A stretch of 9,743 bases of DNA from JBBITW01 sp037440525 (GTDB taxonomy: Bacteria; Desulfobacterota; BSN033; UBA1163): assembly GCA_037440525.1 (NCBI GenBank), contig JBBITW010000139.1, positions 1 through 9,743 on the forward strand, in the 5' to 3' direction. Numbering within the stretch: position 1 is the first letter of the stretch; each line of letters opens with the position of its first letter. The notes beneath the pieces were generated by a model. That model saw only the letters and a list, made by a program, of their open reading frames with translations. It had not been told where the DNA came from and made no database searches. This document shows, one piece after another, positions 5,334-9,743 of this stretch. The position numbers and the translations under genes are program-made.

Positions 5334-7757
5334 ATGAAGAGAATCGTTGAAGTTGCTATTTCACTTCCGGTTCAGAAAACCTTCTACTATAATATACCAG
5401 AAAGGATGATGGGTTCTCTGCAGGTTGGGATGAGGCTCCTTGTTCCTTTCAAGGGTAGAAAGGTTACTGCTTATTCAATAAATCTTTGCGATATCCCATC
5501 AGAAGAAATCAAAGAAAAGCTACGAGATGTTGAGGAAATCCTTGATGAGGTCCCTCTTATTGATCAGCAGATGCTTCAATTCTATCGCTGGATCTCTGAA
5601 TATTATCTTCATCCCTTAGGTGAAGTAATCAAGACAGGTCTCCCTCCAGGGCTTCAACCAAAAAGCGAATCAATTTTAGAAATTACTGGGGAAGGATTGA
5701 GTTCGTTGAGAAGCGGGGATTTAGAACCCATCCAGGATAAGGTCCTGAGGGAGATTGAAAGGCAAGGGAAGATATCCCTCAACAGGATTTTGAGAAAATT
5801 TCACAGAGAGGTATCGAGGTCTCAAATCCTCTCCTGGGAAAGGAAGGGGCTTCTTGAGATAAAGGCAGGGATAAAGGGGAAGGAGGTTAAACCAAGGTTT
5901 GAAAAGGTTATTTCCTTCAAAGGGATAGAGCCCAACGAATCTTTAACGAAAAGAGAGAGGGCGATTCTAAATTTGATAAAGGAAAGGAAAACGATCTCTT
6001 ACCATGAACTGAGAAGGAAGTTTAAATATTTCTCAAATCCAGTCCAATCACTTAAAGCCAAAGGTTTAATATCTATCTCCAAAGAGGAGATTTTTCGCAA
6101 TCATTCAATTAAGTCTGAACTTATACCCTACCCAAAACCTTCTCTTACCCCACAGCAAAAGATTGCCCTTGATGAGATCATTAAAGGGATTCACTCAAAA
6201 AGATATTCCCCATTTCTCATTTATGGTGTTACAGGAAGTGGAAAAACAGAAATCTATCTAAGAGCCATAGAGGAGGTTCTTCGGCAGGGAAAGGAGGCAA
6301 TTATCCTCGTTCCTGAAATCTCCCTCACATCACAGCTCCTATCCCGATTTAACGATCGCTTCGGTAAGAATCTCTCCCTTCTTCACAGCGCTATGTCCCA
6401 GGGGGAGCGCTACGATCAGTGGAGAAAGATATGGAGGGGAGAAGTAAAGATTGCCATTGGAGCCCGCTCCGCTATATTTGCACCATTCAGAAACATAGGG
6501 ATTATTGTTGTGGATGAGGAGCACGATTCGTCCTATAAGCAGGAGGAAAAACTCAAATATAATGCCAGGGATCTGGCAGTGGTTCGTGCCAGGCAATCAG
6601 ATGCCACGCTCATTCTTGGATCTGCCACCCCTTCATTAGAATCTTTTTATAATGCCGAGAAGGGGAAGTTTCGTCTCATAAGACTCCCTGAAAGGATAGA
6701 GGGGAAACCCCTGCCCCATATCGAGGTTATTGACATGAGAAAAGATAAGGGTATACTCTCAGAAAGATTGAAGGCCCTATTACGGAAAAATATTGAAGAA
6801 AAGAAACAGGGGTTTCTCTTTCTTAACCGCAGGGGATTTGCAAATTTTATTCTCTGTCGGGATTGTGGTTTTACATTTAAATGCCCGAACTGCAGTGTCA
6901 CCCTCACCTTTCATCTTCGCGACAGATCCCTTAAGTGTCACTATTGCGATTATCAAATCCTTCCACCAGGGGATTGTCCAAGTTGTAAGGGATACCATCT
7001 ACAGGCCATGGGAATCGGAACAGAGCGCCTCGAGGAGGAGATCAGGTCTCTATTCCCCGATACCCATATTGAGAGGATGGACCGCGATACAACCCGCAAA
7101 AGGAGATCTCACCAGAGAATTCTTAAAAGGCTTGAATCCGGAGAGATTGGGATTTTAATAGGAACACAGATGATCGTTAAAGGACACGACTTTCCAAATG
7201 TAACATTTGTTGGGGTTGTATCAGCAGATACATCCCTTCACTTTCCTGACTTCCGTTCGAGCGAGAGGACATTTCAACTCTTAACACAGGTAGCAGGCAG
7301 AGCTGGTAGAGGAGAAAGACCCGGAGAGGTAATAATCCAGACATTTAATCCCGAGCATTATAGCATCGCAAAGGCAAAGGACCATGATTTTATAGGATTT
7401 TATAATGAAGAGATTAAATTCAGAAGGTCCCTTGATTATCCTCCATTTTCTCGATTAATAAATTTTCGTTTGGTTGGAAATAGCGAAAAGAGAACAAGCT
7501 CAATGGCAGAGCATATGGGAAGGATTGGAAGGTCTCTTCTCGAGAATGATTATAAAAAGGGTATTGAGCTCTTGGGGCCAAGCATGGCTCCATTTTCAAA
7601 GATAAGAGGAAAATTTCGATGGCAAATGCTGGCAAAGAGTAAGAATCACAGCATTCTTCATAAATTTGCAAGGGATCTTGAAATTCGATTCTTAGAAGAG
7701 ACAAAGGGAAAAGGAGTCCATCTCGATATTGATGTTGACCCTGTCTCCATCCTTTAA
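5334..7757 (+). CDS. priA: Primosomal protein N' (replication restart helicase PriA)
   Basis: PriA binds abandoned forks and D-loops, unwinds the lagging arm 3'-to-5' and starts primosome assembly for replication restart. The 807-residue protein has the N-terminal 3'-DNA-binding domain (RIVEVAISLPVQKTFYYNIP, residues 3-22), a winged-helix linker region, and Walker A GVTGSGKTE (298-306). It then has the DEEH box (394-397), eight zinc-ligand cysteines (508, 511, 517, 520, 535, 538, 548, 551), and a helicase C-terminal region with TQMIVKGHDFPNV and QVAGRAGRG. It ends IDVDPVSIL, as PriA proteins do. The length is near that of Gram-positive PriA (about 800) rather than E. coli (732). I prefer the ATG at 5334 (MKRIVEV): it matches family N-termini, and an in-frame TTG at 5298 would sit inside the candidate promoter. 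No good Shine-Dalgarno precedes 5334. It heads a co-directional group. Confidence 0.96.
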   Translation: MKRIVEVAISLPVQKTFYYNIPERMMGSLQVGMRLLVPFKGRKVTAYSINLCDIPSEEIKEKLRDVEEILDEVPLIDQQMLQFYRWISEYYLHPLGEVIKTGLPPGLQPKSESILEITGEGLSSLRSGDLEPIQDKVLREIERQGKISLNRILRKFHREVSRSQILSWERKGLLEIKAGIKGKEVKPRFEKVISFKGIEPNESLTKRERAILNLIKERKTISYHELRRKFKYFSNPVQSLKAKGLISISKEEIFRNHSIKSELIPYPKPSLTPQQKIALDEIIKGIHSKRYSPFLIYGVTGSGKTEIYLRAIEEVLRQGKEAIILVPEISLTSQLLSRFNDRFGKNLSLLHSAMSQGERYDQWRKIWRGEVKIAIGARSAIFAPFRNIGIIVVDEEHDSSYKQEEKLKYNARDLAVVRARQSDATLILGSATPSLESFYNAEKGKFRLIRLPERIEGKPLPHIEVIDMRKDKGILSERLKALLRKNIEEKKQGFLFLNRRGFANFILCRDCGFTFKCPNCSVTLTFHLRDRSLKCHYCDYQILPPGDCPSCKGYHLQAMGIGTERLEEEIRSLFPDTHIERMDRDTTRKRRSHQRILKRLESGEIGILIGTQMIVKGHDFPNVTFVGVVSADTSLHFPDFRSSERTFQLLTQVAGRAGRGERPGEVIIQTFNPEHYSIAKAKDHDFIGFYNEEIKFRRSLDYPPFSRLINFRLVGNSEKRTSSMAEHMGRIGRSLLENDYKKGIELLGPSMAPFSKIRGKFRWQMLAKSKNHSILHKFARDLEIRFLEETKGKGVHLDIDVDPVSIL

Positions 7758-7805
7758 CTGAAAGAAAATGGAAACTATCCTCTATTGGGTGTATTGAAAA
7801 AGGCT

Positions 7806-7810
7806 GGAGG
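7806..7810 (+). promoter_or_regulatory. Ribosome-binding site deciding the ACT-protein start
   Basis: GGAGG lies 8 nt before the ATG at 7819. An in-frame TTG at 7813 would be only 2 nt from it, so the ATG is the start. Confidence 0.75.
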
Positions 7811-7818
7811 AATTGAAA

Positions 7819-8322
7819 ATGAATGACGCAAAAGTTAAAGTAGGCGGTATCATGGCTACAACAGGTCTGGCCACAGTAAGCATATATTCAATCCCACACC
7901 GACCTGATGCCCCAAATATTGTCCTTCATACACTGGGGGAGAAAGGTATAAATGTTGAGTTCATCGTCCATACCTTTGATATCGAAGGGAATGGAAATCT
8001 TACATTCTGTATCGACCAGAAGAACCTTGAATCAGTCTTAGAATTATTGGATAGAATTAAACCCTTGATCGAGGCTAAAGGTTTATCTTATAAAACTGAT
8101 GTTGCAATTATAAGTGTCTTTGGTCCACATTTTAGGGAGAGACCAATGATTTCGGGTATGATCCTCAATGCCCTTGGAATATCGGGAATTAATGTAATAG
8201 CGATCAGCACTTCTATATCAAGCTGTTCATGCTTGATTCAGGCTGATCAGGTGGACGATGCCATGAGGGCCCTTCATCAGACCTTTGAGGCCCCCCATCA
8301 AATTACAAAGTTTTCTCCCTGA
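7819..8322 (+). CDS. Free-standing double ACT-domain protein, like the regulatory half of aspartokinase
   Basis: The 167-residue protein consists of two ACT domains and no enzyme. ACT1 is roughly residues 17-80: LATVSIYSIPHRPD, then LGEKGINVEFIVHT, then NLTFCID. ACT2 is roughly 93-160: VAIISVFGPHFRERP, then LGISGINVIAISTSISS, then DDAMRALHQTFEAP. The order and motifs align well with the C-terminal lysine/threonine-binding region of aspartokinase, and the short lead VKVGGI resembles the linker that precedes it there. Such a protein could bind an amino acid and regulate a partner, or regulate a true aspartokinase elsewhere; this is inference. It follows priA by 61 nt and precedes the 85-residue gene by 26 nt. 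A cysteine pair, SCSC, lies in the last part of ACT2. The domain call is secure; the ligand is unknown. Confidence 0.88.
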   Translation: MNDAKVKVGGIMATTGLATVSIYSIPHRPDAPNIVLHTLGEKGINVEFIVHTFDIEGNGNLTFCIDQKNLESVLELLDRIKPLIEAKGLSYKTDVAIISVFGPHFRERPMISGMILNALGISGINVIAISTSISSCSCLIQADQVDDAMRALHQTFEAPHQITKFSP

Positions 8323-8348
8323 GGAGAAGATTCTAATTCGGAGTATCT

Positions 8349-8606
8349 ATGGAAAAGGCACTTGAAAGGTTGGCCGAACAGATCCTGACTTTTGATGAAG
8401 CATCTCTCTCCCATCTAAGAGAGAAATACCAATTGAGGATTGAGCGTTTTGATGGAACAAAGGAATGGGAGAAGGCAGTTATCATCTATTGCATGATCAA
8501 TGCAGTAAGTCTAAAGAATACCCTTTTTAATGAAAATGTATTAAAGAGATATAAGGAAAAAAGAAGCACAAAAGAAGATCCTCCGGCTCTAAAGCGGATA
8601 AAATAG
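8349..8606 (+). CDS. Small hypothetical protein, mostly helical
   Basis: I do not recognise this 85-residue protein. A GGAG 5 nt before the ATG, close spacing to both neighbours, and a stop codon that shares a base with the next gene's start argue that it is real. It appears almost entirely helical: an acidic amphipathic helix (EKALERLAEQILTF, 2-15), a helix with LSHLREKY (20-27), and a more hydrophobic stretch (EWEKAVIIYCMINAVSLK, 39-56) too interrupted by charge to be a clear membrane span. The lysine/arginine-rich tail (67-85) is probably disordered. No cysteine motif or catalytic signature is visible. Its tight coupling to the transporter gene suggests production in step with it, but no shared function can be read from sequence. 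Confidence 0.75.
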   Translation: MEKALERLAEQILTFDEASLSHLREKYQLRIERFDGTKEWEKAVIIYCMINAVSLKNTLFNENVLKRYKEKRSTKEDPPALKRIK

Positions 8607-9743
8607 TGAAATTAATTCCACTTCTTGTTTTCTGGTGTCTATGGTTTTTAAACTTTTCTACCCGAACAGCTATCTCACCTCTTCTTCCATTGATAGAGGA
8701 AACCCTCTCAATCTCCCATGGTAAGGCTGGAGGACTTTTCTCCTCCATTGCAATAGGTTTTGGTCTCTCTCTCTTCTTAGGAGGACGACTCGTTTCAGTT
8801 TTTGGTCATAAAAGAACAGTTCTTGCCGGGTTTTTGGGGATCGGCCTCCTCCTGATTGGTATTCAATGGGCAGAGAGTTACACTGCCTTCTATATAATCT
8901 TTTTTCTCATAGGTATTTCTACAGGAGGTTATATACCTGCTATCATTCCAATCATAACTGAGACCTATGAATTAAGACACTGGGGAAAGGCAATAGGAAT
9001 TCATGATTCTGCTGGAAGTTTCTCAATCTTTATGGTTCCCATATTGGTTGCCTTTGGTCTGAACTTCCTCCCCTGGAGGAGGCTCCTTTTAATACTGGGG
9101 ATTGCTTCCCTTTCTCTGCCAATATATTTCTGGAAGATCTCCGTTGAGCCAAAAAGAGAAAACCATCAAAAAAAGGGGAATTATCGCAATCTCTTTAAAA
9201 ATAAGAATATTTGGCTTCTGGCCCTACTCTCAATATTCGCCTCATGCTCTACAATGGGAATTTATGCTATCTTACCTCTCTATCTGATCAAAGAAAGGGG
9301 GATTGAATTTGGCTATGCAAATACGCTATTTGGAATCTCAAGGGTGGGAGGAGTTTTTCTCTCTGTTCTCAGCGGTTATTTAACAGATCATTTTGGATAT
9401 CGAAGAATCATTGGAATGAGTTTACTCTTTACAGGCCTCAGTACAATCCTTCTCTCCCTCGCCTCTGCCCTCCCTTTGGTGTTTGCCATCCTCATACTCC
9501 AGGCTATCTTCCCTGTTGCATACTATCCTGCCAGCTTTTCAGCCATATCAAGATTGACTACCCTACCTGAGCGTTCGATGGCTATTGGGATCATCTTCTC
9601 AATCGCTACAATATTTGGAATGGGGGTAACACCATTTTTTTTAGGCCTGATTGCTGATCTATTGAATTTCCATATAGGTATCTTTCTCCTTGGAATATCA
9701 ATAGCCCTTTCTTCCCTGATGGCCAAATTACTGGAAGAAAAAT
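8606..9743 (+). CDS. Major facilitator superfamily transporter (3' end beyond window)
   Basis: An open frame of 379 codons runs from a GTG at 8606 to the window edge without a stop. The GTG shares its first base with the last base of the preceding TAG (TAGTG), so translation is probably coupled. The first in-frame ATG is over 120 codons later and would remove several membrane helices. The protein is highly hydrophobic with about 12 predicted spans and a central basic cytoplasmic loop (about 177-197, EPKRENHQKK). MFS motif A appears after TM2 (GRLVSVFGHKR, 60-70) and again in the second half (GYLTDHFGYRR, 257-267), the internal duplication expected of MFS. An early Arg20 and PLLPLIEE (26-32) recall the sugar-phosphate/organic anion and oxalate-formate type permeases. 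The substrate is undetermined. Only a few C-terminal residues are likely missing. Confidence 0.9.
   Translation, partial: MKLIPLLVFWCLWFLNFSTRTAISPLLPLIEETLSISHGKAGGLFSSIAIGFGLSLFLGGRLVSVFGHKRTVLAGFLGIGLLLIGIQWAESYTAFYIIFFLIGISTGGYIPAIIPIITETYELRHWGKAIGIHDSAGSFSIFMVPILVAFGLNFLPWRRLLLILGIASLSLPIYFWKISVEPKRENHQKKGNYRNLFKNKNIWLLALLSIFASCSTMGIYAILPLYLIKERGIEFGYANTLFGISRVGGVFLSVLSGYLTDHFGYRRIIGMSLLFTGLSTILLSLASALPLVFAILILQAIFPVAYYPASFSAISRLTTLPERSMAIGIIFSIATIFGMGVTPFFLGLIADLLNFHIGIFLLGISIALSSLMAKLLEEK

Noticed and set aside
6793..7158. Second plus-strand frame of 121 codons inside priA
   Set aside because: It overlaps the zinc-binding region of priA in another frame and its composition is that of a frame shadow.
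1..9743. Defence system, prophage, CRISPR, toxin-antitoxin or insertion element
   Set aside because: No spaced direct repeats, transposase, integrase, nuclease or toxin-like gene was found; the helicase is clearly PriA.

Overview
This is bacterial DNA of moderate GC content, with arginine codons dominated by AGA/AGG and Lys/Glu/Ile-rich proteins. The gene set fits an anaerobic or facultative environmental bacterium: a molybdenum hydroxylase operon, a nitrilase, a long PriA, and a free-standing aspartokinase-like ACT protein. A Desulfobacterota/deltaproteobacterial-type lineage is my best guess, but nothing here (no rRNA, no lineage marker) fixes the taxonomy. I see no tRNA, rRNA, CRISPR array, insertion sequence or phage gene.

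The left half (1-5255) reads on the minus strand. In transcription order it holds a retropepsin-like aspartic protease (5255-4887), a dispersed-repeat-like hairpin (about 4787-4831), and a Nudix hydrolase of ADP-ribose-pyrophosphatase type (4734-4165). Then comes a tight operon for a xanthine dehydrogenase/CO dehydrogenase-family enzyme: the molybdopterin subunit (4092-1726), the FAD subunit (1729-839), an unrecognised 68-residue protein ending in Gly-Gly-Gly (835-629), and the [2Fe-2S] subunit (604-134). The first 36 codons of a nitrilase-superfamily gene (109-1) run off the left edge. The three enzyme subunits look intact and should form an (LMS)2 molybdenum hydroxylase. The sequence does not reveal its substrate, and it lacks the active-site cysteine of aerobic CO dehydrogenase. 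The small protein placed between the flavin and iron-sulfur genes is the most interesting object in the window: its size, predicted strand order and Gly-Gly end recall MoaD/ThiS sulfur carriers.

The right half (5334-9743) reads on the plus strand: priA (primosomal helicase), a two-ACT-domain regulator without a kinase, an 85-residue hypothetical protein, and a major facilitator transporter. The transporter starts at a GTG overlapping the previous stop codon and runs off the right edge. Spacing suggests the last three are co-transcribed, probably with priA. The two halves diverge from a 78-bp region where I see two back-to-back sigma70-like promoters whose -35 elements overlap.
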